Positions 45,754 to 55,822 of a DNA stretch of 64,000 nucleotides are shown piece by piece (positions within the stretch are counted from its first letter, which is position 1; every line of letters starts with the position of its first letter). Source of the DNA: Azospirillum brasilense (GTDB lineage Bacteria; Pseudomonadota; Alphaproteobacteria; Azospirillales; Azospirillaceae); contig NZ_CP059451.1 in assembly GCF_022023855.1 (NCBI RefSeq), forward strand, positions 620,001-684,000. Direction: 5' to 3'. Below the pieces are notes generated by a model, which saw only the letters and a program-made list of their open reading frames with translations, was not told the DNA's origin and ran no database searches. Position numbers and translations under genes: made by a program.

Positions 45754-46206
45754 ATGACGGAACGCTTCACCAAAGCGGCCGCCCGAAACATTTTTTACGG
45801 CGGATCGCTCTTCTTCTTCGCCGCCTTCGTCTCGCTGACGGCGGCAAGCCACATCTACGTCGTCAACACCGGCACCGACAGCAAGGGGCTGACCGACAGC
45901 GTCGCCCGCGGCAAGCATGTGTGGGAGAAGAACTCCTGCATCAACTGCCACACGCTGCTGGGCGAGGGTGCCTATTTCGCGCCGGAGCTGGGCAATGTCT
46001 GGATCCGCTACGGCGGCGACAAGGACCCGGAGGGCGCGCGCGCCGCGTTGGCCGGCTGGATGGCCGCCCAGCCCAGCGGCATCGAGGGCCGCCGCCAGAT
46101 GCCGCAGTTCAACCTGACGGAGCAGGAGGTCAACGACCTCGCCGCCTTCCTGGAATGGACCAGCCGCATCAACACCCAGAACTGGCCGCCCAAGGTTTCC
46201 GGCTGA
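45754..46206 (+). CDS. norC: Nitric oxide reductase cytochrome c subunit NorC
   Basis: 150 aa. One N-terminal membrane anchor (about 13-33) and a periplasmic cytochrome c domain with CINCH (C62, C65, H66) and a downstream Met in RRQMPQFNLT as the likely axial ligand. Transfers electrons to NorB. AGGAG precedes the ATG. Followed 16 bp later by norB. Confidence 0.96.
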   Translation: MTERFTKAAARNIFYGGSLFFFAAFVSLTAASHIYVVNTGTDSKGLTDSVARGKHVWEKNSCINCHTLLGEGAYFAPELGNVWIRYGGDKDPEGARAALAGWMAAQPSGIEGRRQMPQFNLTEQEVNDLAAFLEWTSRINTQNWPPKVSG

Positions 46207-46222
46207 CGAAGGACGAAAGGCC

Positions 46223-47575
46223 ATGAAATACGAATCCCAAAAGGTCGCGCTGCCCTATTTCTACGGCGCGCTGGCCCTGTTCGGCGTTCAGCTCCTGGTC
46301 GGCCTGCTGGCCGGCACGGTCTATGTGCTGCCCAACGTCCTGTCGGAACTGCTTCCCTTCAACATCCTGCGGATGATCCACACGAACGCGCTGATCGTCT
46401 GGCTGCTGATGGGCTTCTTCGGCGCCGCCTACTACCTGATTCCGGAAGAGGCGGAGCGCGAGCTGCACAGCCCGAAGCTGGCCTACATCCAGTTCGGCCT
46501 GTTCATGTTCGGCGCGCTGGCCGCCGTCGTCGGCTACGTCTTCCGCATCCACGAGGGACGCGAGTTCCTGGAACAGCCGACGTGGATCAAGGTCGCCATC
46601 GTCGTCGTCGCGCTGATGTTCCTCTACAACATCTCCATGACGGTGCTGAAGGGCCGGCGCACGGTCATCACCAACATCCTGGTGATGGGGCTGTGGGGCA
46701 TCGCGATCTTCTTCCTGTTCTCCTTCTACAACCCGACCAACCTCGCGCTGGACAAGATGTACTGGTGGTACGTCGTCCATCTCTGGGTCGAGGGCGTGTG
46801 GGAGCTGGTCATGGCCTCGATCCTCGCCTTCCTGATGATCAAGATGACCGGCGTCGACCGCGAGATCGTCGAGAAGTGGCTCTACGCCATCGTCGGGCTG
46901 GCCCTGTTCTCCGGCCTGCTGGGCACCGGGCACCATTACTACTGGATCGGCACGCCGGGCTACTGGCAGTGGATCGGCTCGCTGTTCTCGACGCTTGAGG
47001 TCGCCCCCTTCTTCTTCATGGTCGTCTTCGCCGTGAAGATGGTGCTGAAGGGCGGGCGCGATCACCCGAACAAGGCCGCCCTGCTGTGGTCGGTCGGCTG
47101 CGCGGTGACGGCCTTCTTCGGGGCTGGCGTCTGGGGCTTCCTGCACACGCTGTCCTGGGTCAACTATTACACCCACGGCACGCAGGTGACGGCGGCGCAC
47201 GGGCATCTGGCCTTCTTCGGCGCCTATGTGATGATCAACCTCGCCATCTTCAGCTACGCCATGCCGCATCTGCGCGGCGTCGCGCCCTACCACCAGACCC
47301 TCAACAAAGCCAGCTTCTGGCTGATGACTGGCGGCATGACGGTGATGACCTTCGCCCTGACCTTCGCCGGGGTCGTGCAGGTCCACCTGCAGCGCGTGAT
47401 GGGCATGGACTATATGACCGTCCAGGCGGAGATCGCTCCCTTCTACTGGGTGCGTCTGGCCGCCGGTGCCGCGGTGTTCATCGGCGCCGTCCTCTATCTC
47501 TACGCTCTGCTCGGGCCGGTGCCCGCGGGCCGCAAGAGCACCGGAATCGGTGCCGCCGTGCAGCCCGCCGAGTGA
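46223..47575 (+). CDS. norB: Nitric oxide reductase catalytic subunit NorB
   Basis: 450 aa, 12 membrane helices, heme-copper oxidase superfamily without proton-pumping channels. Heme and FeB ligands are visible in MIHTNALIVWLL, VHLWVEGVWEL (with the conserved Glu), GTGHHYYWIG (two adjacent His) and HGTQVTAAHGHLAFFGAYVMINLA. Reduces 2 NO to N2O using electrons from NorC. Normal length. Confidence 0.97.
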   Translation: MKYESQKVALPYFYGALALFGVQLLVGLLAGTVYVLPNVLSELLPFNILRMIHTNALIVWLLMGFFGAAYYLIPEEAERELHSPKLAYIQFGLFMFGALAAVVGYVFRIHEGREFLEQPTWIKVAIVVVALMFLYNISMTVLKGRRTVITNILVMGLWGIAIFFLFSFYNPTNLALDKMYWWYVVHLWVEGVWELVMASILAFLMIKMTGVDREIVEKWLYAIVGLALFSGLLGTGHHYYWIGTPGYWQWIGSLFSTLEVAPFFFMVVFAVKMVLKGGRDHPNKAALLWSVGCAVTAFFGAGVWGFLHTLSWVNYYTHGTQVTAAHGHLAFFGAYVMINLAIFSYAMPHLRGVAPYHQTLNKASFWLMTGGMTVMTFALTFAGVVQVHLQRVMGMDYMTVQAEIAPFYWVRLAAGAAVFIGAVLYLYALLGPVPAGRKSTGIGAAVQPAE

Positions 47576-47584
47576 CCAGGGCCT

Positions 47585-47613
47585 TCCCCTCCTCCGCACG
47601 CCGGGGGAGGGGA
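47585..47613. repeat. GC-rich palindrome between norB and norQ
   Basis: TCCCCTCCTCC / GGGGGAGGGGA hairpin within the 88-bp spacer of one operon, the same style as the elements at 11868, 39951 and 55823. It may adjust the ratio of NorCB to NorQD mRNA. Confidence 0.55.
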
Positions 47614-47663
47614 CCCTTCTTTTCCGACCTCCGTTTTGGCCTTCCGTTTTCGAGGAGACACCC

Positions 47664-48476
47664 ATGACCCGCAGCGCCCTGAAGGCCGTCGCGGACGACC
47701 TCGACATCCCCTACTACAAGGCCGTCGGCGACGAGTGCGAGCTGTTCGAGCACGCCTTCCGCCACCGCCTGCCGCTGCTGCTGAAGGGGCCGACGGGCTG
47801 CGGCAAGACGCGCTTCGTCTCGCACATGGCAGCACGTCTGGGGCGTCCCCTCTACACCGTGTCCTGCCACGACGACCTGACCGCCGCCGACCTGACCGGG
47901 CGTTACCTGCTGAAGGGTGGCGACACGGTGTGGGCGGACGGCCCGCTGACCCACGCCGTGCGCGAGGGGGCCGTCTGCTACCTCGACGAGGTGGTGGAGG
48001 CGCGCAAGGACGTGACCGTCGTGCTCCACCCGCTGACCGACGACCGCCGTCTGCTGCCGCTCGACCGCACGGGCGAACTGCTGGAGGCACCGGACGACTT
48101 CATGCTGGTGGTCTCCTACAATCCCGGTTACCAGAACGTCCTGAAGACCCTGAAGCCCAGCACGCGTCAGCGCTTCCTCGCCATCGAATTCGACTTTCCG
48201 GCGCCGGAGGACGAGGCCGCCATCGTCGCCCGCGAGAGCGGCCTGCCGGAGGCGCGCGTCGCCCCGCTGGTCCGTCTGGCCGGCGCGCTGCGCGCCCTCA
48301 AGGGCCAGGATCTTGAGGAGGGTGTATCCACCCGCCTGCTCGTCTATTGCGCGACGCTGATCCGTTCCGGTGTCAAGCCCGAACGGGCCATCCGCACCGC
48401 GCTGATCGAACCGCTGACCGATGACGCCGACGTGCGGCAGGCGCTGCTGCGCGTCGCCGACATCGCCCTGGGCTAA
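47664..48476 (+). CDS. norQ: NorQ, MoxR-type AAA+ ATPase for NO reductase activation
   Basis: 270 aa. Walker A LKGPTGCGKTRFV, Walker B VCYLDEVVEARKDV, sensor VVSYNPGYQ and arginine finger region STRQRFLAIEF. With NorD it inserts the non-heme iron FeB into NorB. ATG preceded by GAGGAG; followed 26 bp later by norD. Confidence 0.95.
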   Translation: MTRSALKAVADDLDIPYYKAVGDECELFEHAFRHRLPLLLKGPTGCGKTRFVSHMAARLGRPLYTVSCHDDLTAADLTGRYLLKGGDTVWADGPLTHAVREGAVCYLDEVVEARKDVTVVLHPLTDDRRLLPLDRTGELLEAPDDFMLVVSYNPGYQNVLKTLKPSTRQRFLAIEFDFPAPEDEAAIVARESGLPEARVAPLVRLAGALRALKGQDLEEGVSTRLLVYCATLIRSGVKPERAIRTALIEPLTDDADVRQALLRVADIALG

Positions 48477-48502
48477 GGGAAATTCGGGTAAGGGAAACGG
48501 AC

Positions 48503-50425
48503 ATGCTGTCGCTGCTTGAGCCCGAGGAGTTCATCGGCCGCCACTGGCACCGCCTGGTCGGCGGCCGGTCGAGCCTGCCGCACCATCCCGATGCCGCGGT
48601 GACGCTGGAGGCGATCCGGCCCCGGCTGGCGGTGTTCTTCCGCGGGCTGGGTGGCGACCGGGGCGTGCGGCTGGCCGCCTCGGCGCGGGCGTCCTCCGGC
48701 CACCGGCTGTCGGTGCTGGAGCGCATCGGCCTCGGCACCGAACGGCTGGAGCGGCCGGCGCTGGACGGCGATGTGTTGCAGTTGCCCGCCCTGCTCGACG
48801 TGTTCCCCGACGCGGCGCTGAACGAGCGGCTCTACGAATGGCTCGCCGCTTATTTCGCGCACGCCGAGGCCGATGGCGAGGCTGCCGCCGGTCCGCTGCG
48901 GGCCGACCCGCTGCGGGCCGATCTGCGGGCGCTGCGGCAGGCCCACGCGACCACCGCGCGGGTTCTTGCGCGCTGGCCGGGTTTGACCCGCCTGCATGGC
49001 GAGCTGTGCGCGGAGCTGGTCGCCGTCCGGCCCAAGCGCTCCCTGCCGAAGGACGAGGCGATGGTGGAGGCGGCGGTGCTGGCTCTGCTGGGCGCCGGTG
49101 ACGGCGGCGCGGCGCTGGACGGGACGATTCCCCTGGACCGCTTCACCGCTTCCGCCGGCTACAAGCCTTTCCTGCCGGTGCCGCTGTGGGGTGAGGTGTC
49201 GGGTCCTGTGCCGTCCGGTGCCTCGGCTGCGTCCGATGCGGCGGAGGACGAAGCCGCAACCCCTTCCGCCGAAAGCGACGGCCAGCGCCGGAAGGCAACG
49301 CGGCGCGACAGCGATCAGGTGCAGCGCGAGGACCCGCTGATCCTGAACCGTTTCGAGAAGATCTTCGGTTTGGCGGAGATGCTGAACATCCCCCGCCCGG
49401 TCGATGACGACGACGAGGACGCCGCCCGCCAGGCCGCCGACGACATGGAGGAGATCGCGCTCGCCCAGCATCAGCGCAAGCCCTCGACCCGGCTGAAGCT
49501 CGATCTCGATCTGGCGCCGGCCGCCGTGGACGCGGCGCCCCTGACGGCGGTGCTGACCTACCCGGAATGGGACCATCGCCGCCGCGCCTACCACCCCGCC
49601 CATTGCCGCGTCGTCGCCGAACCGGCGCCGGAGGACGGCGAGGACTGGGCGCCCGACGAGGCCGCGCTGCGCCGCATCCGGCAGGTGCGCCGCCAGTTCG
49701 AGGCCCTGCGCCCCAAGCGCATGATCTTCACCGGCCAGCCGGATGGCGACGACCTCGACCTCACCGCCCTGGTGCGCCGCTGCGCCGACCAGCGCGCGGG
49801 CGGGGCGGGCAGCGACCGCGTCTATCAGGCGGCGCGCAACGCGGCGCGCGATCTGGCGGTGGCGGTGCTGGTCGACACCTCGCTGTCCACCGACGGCTGG
49901 GTGGACGGGCACCGCGTGCTGGATGTCGAGAAGGAAGCCCTGCTGGCGCTGTCCAACGGACTGAACGCCTGCGGCGACCCGCACGCCATCTTCGCCTTCA
50001 CCTCGAAGAAGCGCGACTGGGTGCGGGTGCAGACCGTCAAGGAGTTCGACGAGCCCCTGAACGCCCGTGTGCAGCGTCGTGTGCAGGCGTTGAAGCCGGG
50101 CCATTACACCCGCATGGGGGCGGCGCTGCGCCACGCCGCCGCACGTCTGGCGGAGCGGCCCAACCGGCACCGCCTGCTGATCCTGCTGTCGGACGGCAAG
50201 CCCAACGACGTGGACCATTACGAGGGGCGCTACGGCATCGAAGACACCCGCGTGGCGATCCAGGAGGCCCGCCGCCAGGGCATCGCCCTGTTCGGCATCA
50301 CCGTGGATGCCGAGGCGCGCGACTATTTCCCTTATCTGTTCGGCCGGGGCGGCTACGCGATCTTCCCGCAGGTCACGCACCTGACCAAGGCCCTGCCGGC
50401 GTTGTACCGGCAGGTGGTGGGGTAG
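48503..50425 (+). CDS. norD: NorD, von Willebrand factor A domain activation protein
   Basis: 640 aa. Helical N-terminal half, an acidic stretch (about 300-320, DDDDED), then a C-terminal VWA domain with MIDAS motif DTSLST near 460, followed by LLILLSDGKPNDVDHYEG. Partner of the AAA+ protein NorQ in maturation of NO reductase. It ends 4 bp from the convergent ferritin-like gene. Confidence 0.94.
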   Translation: MLSLLEPEEFIGRHWHRLVGGRSSLPHHPDAAVTLEAIRPRLAVFFRGLGGDRGVRLAASARASSGHRLSVLERIGLGTERLERPALDGDVLQLPALLDVFPDAALNERLYEWLAAYFAHAEADGEAAAGPLRADPLRADLRALRQAHATTARVLARWPGLTRLHGELCAELVAVRPKRSLPKDEAMVEAAVLALLGAGDGGAALDGTIPLDRFTASAGYKPFLPVPLWGEVSGPVPSGASAASDAAEDEAATPSAESDGQRRKATRRDSDQVQREDPLILNRFEKIFGLAEMLNIPRPVDDDDEDAARQAADDMEEIALAQHQRKPSTRLKLDLDLAPAAVDAAPLTAVLTYPEWDHRRRAYHPAHCRVVAEPAPEDGEDWAPDEAALRRIRQVRRQFEALRPKRMIFTGQPDGDDLDLTALVRRCADQRAGGAGSDRVYQAARNAARDLAVAVLVDTSLSTDGWVDGHRVLDVEKEALLALSNGLNACGDPHAIFAFTSKKRDWVRVQTVKEFDEPLNARVQRRVQALKPGHYTRMGAALRHAAARLAERPNRHRLLILLSDGKPNDVDHYEGRYGIEDTRVAIQEARRQGIALFGITVDAEARDYFPYLFGRGGYAIFPQVTHLTKALPALYRQVVG

Positions 50426-50429
50426 TTTC

Positions 50430-51332
50430 TTACCCCCTCGCCTCGATCCGCTCCGCCAGCAGCGCGAGGTGGCCCACCACGGCCTCCTGAAGGCGCAGGG
50501 ATTCGGTCAGGACCAGCTCGTCGGACGCCTGGGCCGCCACGTCGCCGAAGGCTTCGGCGAGCCGTTCGGAGGCGGCGACCGCCGCGCGCAGGCAGGCGGG
50601 CGTGGTGTCGGGAACGGCGGCCTGCGACGCCGCCGCGTCGGAGCCGGCCGGAATCAACGCCCGTTCCTCTTCGGCAATTTGGCTCAGCAGCGCGGCGCCG
50701 TCACCGTTGCCCAGGGCGAGCAGGCGCACCGCCAGCGCGCTGTGCTCCGCGGCAGTGGCGGACAGCAGGGCGACGGCCAGCCGTTCCAGTTCCGCCGGTG
50801 TGTCCGCGCGGGTCGGCTTGTGCTCCTCCCGGCCCCGTTCGCGGCGGAAGGCCTTGCGGCGCTCGCGGCGGAGCAGGGCGGCGTGGCGGAGTTCCTCGCG
50901 GGCCAGCGCCTCGGCGTGGGTGCGGATCGGCTCGTCCGGGGCGCTGGCGGCGATGTAGCTGTAGAAGGCGAAGGCGCGCTGCTCGTTGACCACCGCCAGC
51001 GACAGCGCCTGATAGGGCGTCAGCCGCGTGCGCTCGGTCAGCTCCTCCCAGGAGGCGGCAAGCTCCGGCGGCAGGCGCCAGAGGAAGGCCGGAGCGTTGG
51101 GGGTGGGGCGGCCGAGGCGGTGCGCCCAGCTGTCCACCGCCTGCACATGGTCCTGCTCCTCCGCGATCAGGGCGCGGAAGGTGGTGGCGGTGTCGGTCTC
51201 GCCGCGGCGGTCCATCAGGGCCGCCAACTGGGTGTAGCGGCGCACCGCCTCCTGTTCCAGCGCCAGGGCGATGCCCAGAAGATCGTCCAGCGAGCGGACC
51301 CCACCCTGTGGTTCGTGGCGCAGCAACGGCAT
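50430..51332 (-). CDS. Rubrerythrin-like ferritin-fold diiron protein
   Basis: 300 aa. Two copies of the diiron half-site are visible: LEQEAVRRYTQL with AEEQDHVQAV (residues about 26-66), and NEQRAFAFYSYI with REELRHAALLRRE (about 117-150). These supply the Glu and ExxH ligands of a four-helix carboxylate diiron centre. The C-terminal third is helical and Ala-rich. It is wedged between norD and nosR on the opposite strand and diverges from nosR, so the nosR promoter region may serve both. Peroxide, NO or iron handling during denitrification is inferred. Confidence 0.82.
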   Translation of the reverse strand: MPLLRHEPQGGVRSLDDLLGIALALEQEAVRRYTQLAALMDRRGETDTATTFRALIAEEQDHVQAVDSWAHRLGRPTPNAPAFLWRLPPELAASWEELTERTRLTPYQALSLAVVNEQRAFAFYSYIAASAPDEPIRTHAEALAREELRHAALLRRERRKAFRRERGREEHKPTRADTPAELERLAVALLSATAAEHSALAVRLLALGNGDGAALLSQIAEEERALIPAGSDAAASQAAVPDTTPACLRAAVAASERLAEAFGDVAAQASDELVLTESLRLQEAVVGHLALLAERIEARG

Positions 51333-51445
51333 GGAAACCCCCGGTCGCGAGTGAATTTCGCCTAAAATGCAATCGATATTCCCGCCCGATCAGCAATCGT
51401 ACGGACCCTGGGGAGGAGGATAACCCGGCTTCATTTTTCCGCGAC

Positions 51446-51459
51446 TTGACGATGGTCAA
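51446..51459. promoter_or_regulatory. FNR/DNR box at class II position for nosR
   Basis: TTGACGATGGTCAA. A -10-like TCTCAT at 51482-51487 sits at the exact class II spacing (box centred at -41.5), predicting a start near 51494 and a 53-base leader for nosR. Confidence 0.75.
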
Positions 51460-51514
51460 GAACAGCGGCCCGAACCTGCGGTCTCATGGGCGCGTCAACG
51501 GGGCATGCGGCCTC

Positions 51515-51528
51515 TTGATCAAGATCAA
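51515..51528. promoter_or_regulatory. Second, canonical FNR box in the nosR leader
   Basis: TTGATCAAGATCAA is a textbook FNR site, but it lies 18 bp before the nosR ATG and inside the leader predicted from the first box. It cannot be a class II activator site for this gene; it could repress, or serve another promoter. Confidence 0.7.
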
Positions 51529-51546
51529 GACTTCAAGGCAAGGGCG

Positions 51547-53816
51547 ATGGTTGCGGACTTCTTGCGGGGAACACGCGCGTTGGTGGTGGGGCTGCTGATC
51601 CTGCTGGCCGGGTTCGGCACGGCGGACGCCGCCGAGGCGCTGCTGGCGCGGTATCTCGGCATGGTGCAGCCGGGCGATGTCGCCGCCGGGGCGGACCGCT
51701 TCGGCGCTCCCTTGCCGAACGCGCCGATGGTTCCCGTCTACAAGGGCGACGCGCTGGTCGGCCACGCCTTCCTGACCTCCGACTTCGTGAACACGACCGG
51801 CTATTCGGGCCGTCCGATCCATGTGATGGTCGGGCTGGCGCCGGACGGCACGGTGACCGGGGCGAAGCTGGTCGACCATCACGAGCCCATCGTCCTGATC
51901 GGCATCCCGCCGGCCAAGGTCAACGCCTTCATTGACGGCTATGTCGGCAAGAACGTGCTGACCCTGGCCTCGCAGAGCGCGTCCAGCCCGCCGGTGGACA
52001 TCGTGTCCGGCGCCACCGTGACGGTGATGGTGATCGGCGATTCGATCATCCGTTCCGGCAAGAAGGTATTGCAGGCGCTGGGCGCGCCGGGAGCAGCGGA
52101 GGCCGCGCCGACCGTGACCCGCAGCCTCGACCTGTCCAAGACCGGAGTCGAGGACTGGGCCACGCTGGTCGGCGACGGTTCCGTGCGCCGCCTGACGCTG
52201 ACGGTGGGCGAGGTCAACGCCGCCTTCGAGCGCACCGGCAAGGCCGAGGCCGCCGCCCGTCCCGAGGCCGGCGATCCGAACGACAGCTTCATCGACCTCT
52301 ACGCCGCGCTCGCCACCATTCCCGCCGTCGGCCGCTCCCTGCTGGGCGACGCGGAGTACGAGGCGCTGGTGCAGCGGCTGAAGCCGGGCCAGCACGCCAT
52401 CGTCGTGGCGGGGCAGGGGCGCTATTCCTTCAAGGGCTCGGGCTATGTGCGCGGCGGCATCTTCGACCGTTTCGAGCTGGTTCAGCACGAGGGCGCCATC
52501 CGCTTCCGCGACCGCCTGCACAAGCGCCTGGGCTCCCTGGCTGCGGCGGGCGCGCCGAATTTCCCCGAGATCGGCCTGTTCGTCATCCCCGAAGAGGTCG
52601 GCTTCAACCCCGCCGATCCGTGGCGCCTGCAGCTGCTGGTCCAGCGCGCGACCGCGGCGCTCGACAAGGCCTTCGTCACCTTCGACCTCGGCTATCAGCC
52701 GCCGGAGAAGTTCCTGAAGGTCAAGCCGGTGGCCGCTCCTGCCGCTGCCGCGGCACCGGCCTCCGTGATGCCGGCCGCCGTGGCTCCGATGGCCGCCGCC
52801 TTGGCGGAACAGGACGCGGCCGACGAGATCCCGCTGTGGCAGCGCATCTGGGAGAACCGCCTGTTCGACGTCGCCGTGCTGGCGAGCGCGATCCTGCTGC
52901 TGACCGGAATCTTCTTCTTCCAGGACCAGCTTGTGAAGCGCCCGGCCCTCTACGAGCGGGTGCGCACCGGGTTCCTCGTCTTCACGCTGGTCTGGCTCGG
53001 CTGGTACGCAACGGCGCAGCTGTCGGTGGTCAACGTGCTGACCTTCGCCAACGCGCTGCGCACCGACTTCCGCTGGGACTATTTCCTGATGGACCCGCTG
53101 GTGTTCATCCTGTGGTTCTCGGTCGCCGCGTCGCTGCTGTTCTGGGGCCGGGGCGCCTTCTGCGGCTGGCTGTGCCCGTTCGGCGCGCTGCAGGAACTGG
53201 CCTCCAAGGCCGCCAAGAAGCTGGGTGTCCGTCAGATCACCGTTCCCTTCGGGCTGCACCAGCGGCTGTGGCCGATCAAGTACATGATCTTCCTGCTGCT
53301 GTTCGGCCTGTCGCTGACCTCGCTGGCGACGGCGGAGAAGGCGGCGGAGGTTGAGCCCTTCAAGACCGCGATCATCCTGCATTTCGTCCGCGACTGGTGG
53401 TTCGTCCTGTTCGCCGTGGCCCTGATCGCCGCCGGCTTGTTCATCGAGCGCTTCTTCTGCCGCTACCTGTGCCCGCTGGGCGCGGCGCTCGCCATTCCCG
53501 GATGCGGATGTTCGACTGGCTGCGCCGCTACAAGGAATGCGGCAACCCGTGCCGGCGCTGCGCCAACGAATGCCCGGTCCAGGCGATCCACCCCGACGGC
53601 TCGATCAACCCCAACGAATGCATCCAGTGCCTCCACTGCCAGGTGCTCTACCACCACGACCGCAAATGCCCGGTCATGATCCAGAAGCGCCTGAAGCGGG
53701 AGCGCCGCGACGCCACCCAATCCACCAGCACCGCTGCGGAAGCCAAACCCCGCGCCGCCGTGCTGACCACCGATCCCGCCACCGGGCACCTGTCCGCCCG
53801 GCCGGAAGGACTTTGA
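51547..53816 (+). CDS. nosR: NosR, membrane flavo-iron-sulfur protein for N2O reduction (frameshifted)
   Basis: About 755 codons when joined. Signal/TM at the start, a periplasmic FMN-binding domain with the flavinylation motif SGAT (Thr about 158), several membrane helices, CGWLCPFGALQ and CRYLCPLGA on the cytoplasmic side, then the two [4Fe-4S] motifs CGNPCRRCANECP and CIQCLHCQ. At 53497-53502 the reading frame shifts: ALAIPG is followed by the next frame (MRMFDWLRRYKECG). A CCGG repeat slip or one-base loss would explain it. As written NosR would lose both clusters and N2O reduction would fail, so an assembly error is more likely. ATG 51547 follows AAGGCAAGG. Confidence 0.92.
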
Positions 53817-53868
53817 CCCACCAGGTCGAAACAAGAGCCCCGTAAGGGGACATCGAAGGAGTTCACCC

Positions 53869-55812
53869 ATGTCGGAAAATAAGGCGTCGAACATCAAGGT
53901 TGAGCGGACGGGCGTGAACCGCCGCGATCTTCTCGGGGGCACCGCCAAGGCGGCGGCGCTGGCCGGAATCGCCGGCGCTGTGGCCGGCGGCACGGCGGGC
54001 GGCGCGCTGTTCGGCGCCGGGCCGGCCGCGGCCGCCGGGGCGGGCAACCAGAAGTACGAGGTCAAGCCGGGCGATCTCGACGAGTACTACGTCTTCCATT
54101 CCGGCGGCCAGTCGGGCGAGCTGCGCATCCTCGGCCTGCCCAGCATGCGCGAGCTGCACCGCATCCCGGTGTTCAACCGTTGCAGCGCCTCGGGCTGGGG
54201 CCTGACCAACGAGAGCCGGAAGATCCTGACCGAGGGTCTGACCGAGGAGAACCGGAAGTATCTGGCCAACCACGGCGGTACCTGGCTGAACGGCGACCTG
54301 CACCACCCGCACATGTCCTTCACCGATGGCACCTACGACGGGCGCTACATCTTTGTGAACGACAAGGCGAACACCCGCGTCGCCCGCATCCGCTGCGACA
54401 TCATGAAGGTCGACAAGATCATCGACATTCCGAACGTCTCGGCGATCCACGGCCTGCGTCTGCAGAAGTACCCGCGCACCGGCTACGTCTTCGCGAACGC
54501 CGAGCAACTCGTGCCGATGCCGAACGACGGCAAGAACGTCGATCCGAAGAACTACCGGACGCACTTCTCCGCCATCGACGGCGACAGCATGAAGGTGTCG
54601 TGGCAGGTCCGGGTGGACGGCAACCTCGACAACACCGAGGCGGACTACCAGGGCAAATACGCCTTCTCGACCTGCTACAACTCCGAAAGCGGCGTGACCA
54701 CCGCAGAGATGACGGCGAACGAGCAGGACTGGATCGTCATCTTCAACATCAAGCGCATCGAAGAGGCGGTGAAGGCCGGCAAGGTCGAGGTGATGCACGG
54801 CGTCCCGGTCGTGGACGGCCGCCACGGTTCGCCCTTCACCCGCTACGTGCCGATCCCCAACAGCCCGCACGGCATCAACGCGGCGCCGGACGGCATCCAC
54901 GTCACCATCAACGGCAAGCTGTCGCCGACGGTGTCGGTGATGGACGTCCGCCTGCTCGACGACCTGTTCGAGGACAAGATCAAGCCGCGGGACGTCATCG
55001 TGGCAGAGCCGCAGCTGGGCCTCGGGCCTCTGCACACCGCCTATGACGGGCGCGGCAACGGCTACACCACGCTGTTCCTCGACAGCCAGATCGTGAAGTG
55101 GAACATCGACAAGGCCAAGCGCGCCTACAAGGGCGAGAAGGTCGATCCGATCATCCAGAAGCTGGACGTGCACTACCAGCCGGGTCACACCCATTCCTCG
55201 ATGGGCCAGACCAAGGACGCCGACGGCAAGTGGCTGATGGTGCTGAACAAGTTTTCCAAGGACCGCTTCCTCAACGTCGGTCCGAGCAAGCCGGAGAACG
55301 ACCAGCTCATCGACATCTCGGGCGACGAGATGAAGCTGGTGCACGACGGCCCGACCTACGCCGAGCCGCACGACACGCTGATCGTCCACCGCTCCAAGCT
55401 GAACCCGAAGAGCGTTTTCACCCGCGACGACCCGATGTGGGAGGAGGCCCGCCAGCAGGCCAAGAAGGACGGCGTCAACCTGGACGACGACGCCAAGGTG
55501 ATCCGCGAGGGCAACAAGGTCCGTGTCTACATGTGGCAGCGCGCTCCGGCCTATGGGCTTGAGGAGTTCACGGTCAAGCAGGGCGACGAGGTGACGCTCT
55601 ACATCTCCAACATGGACGATGTGGACGATCTGACCCATGGCTTCACCCTGTCGAACCACGGCATCGCCATGGAGATCGGGCCGCAGCAGACCAGCTCGGT
55701 CACCTTCATCGCCGAGCGTCCGGGCGTGCACTGGTACTATTGCCAGTGGTTCTGCCACGCCCTGCACATGGAGATGGGCGGCCGCATGATCGTCGAGCCG
55801 CGCGCGACCTGA
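53869..55812 (+). CDS. nosZ: Nitrous oxide reductase NosZ (clade I, Tat-exported)
   Basis: 647 aa. Tat signal NRRDLLGGTAKAAALAGIAGA places it in clade I. CuZ-site histidines include DLHHPHMSF and QPGHTHSSMG; the CuA domain has CQWFCHALHMEM near 620, with the HGFTLSNHGI segment before it. Reduces N2O to N2 in the periplasm. SD AAGGAG upstream. Confidence 0.97.
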   Translation: MSENKASNIKVERTGVNRRDLLGGTAKAAALAGIAGAVAGGTAGGALFGAGPAAAAGAGNQKYEVKPGDLDEYYVFHSGGQSGELRILGLPSMRELHRIPVFNRCSASGWGLTNESRKILTEGLTEENRKYLANHGGTWLNGDLHHPHMSFTDGTYDGRYIFVNDKANTRVARIRCDIMKVDKIIDIPNVSAIHGLRLQKYPRTGYVFANAEQLVPMPNDGKNVDPKNYRTHFSAIDGDSMKVSWQVRVDGNLDNTEADYQGKYAFSTCYNSESGVTTAEMTANEQDWIVIFNIKRIEEAVKAGKVEVMHGVPVVDGRHGSPFTRYVPIPNSPHGINAAPDGIHVTINGKLSPTVSVMDVRLLDDLFEDKIKPRDVIVAEPQLGLGPLHTAYDGRGNGYTTLFLDSQIVKWNIDKAKRAYKGEKVDPIIQKLDVHYQPGHTHSSMGQTKDADGKWLMVLNKFSKDRFLNVGPSKPENDQLIDISGDEMKLVHDGPTYAEPHDTLIVHRSKLNPKSVFTRDDPMWEEARQQAKKDGVNLDDDAKVIREGNKVRVYMWQRAPAYGLEEFTVKQGDEVTLYISNMDDVDDLTHGFTLSNHGIAMEIGPQQTSSVTFIAERPGVHWYYCQWFCHALHMEMGGRMIVEPRAT

Positions 55813-55822
55813 GGCGCCGTTT

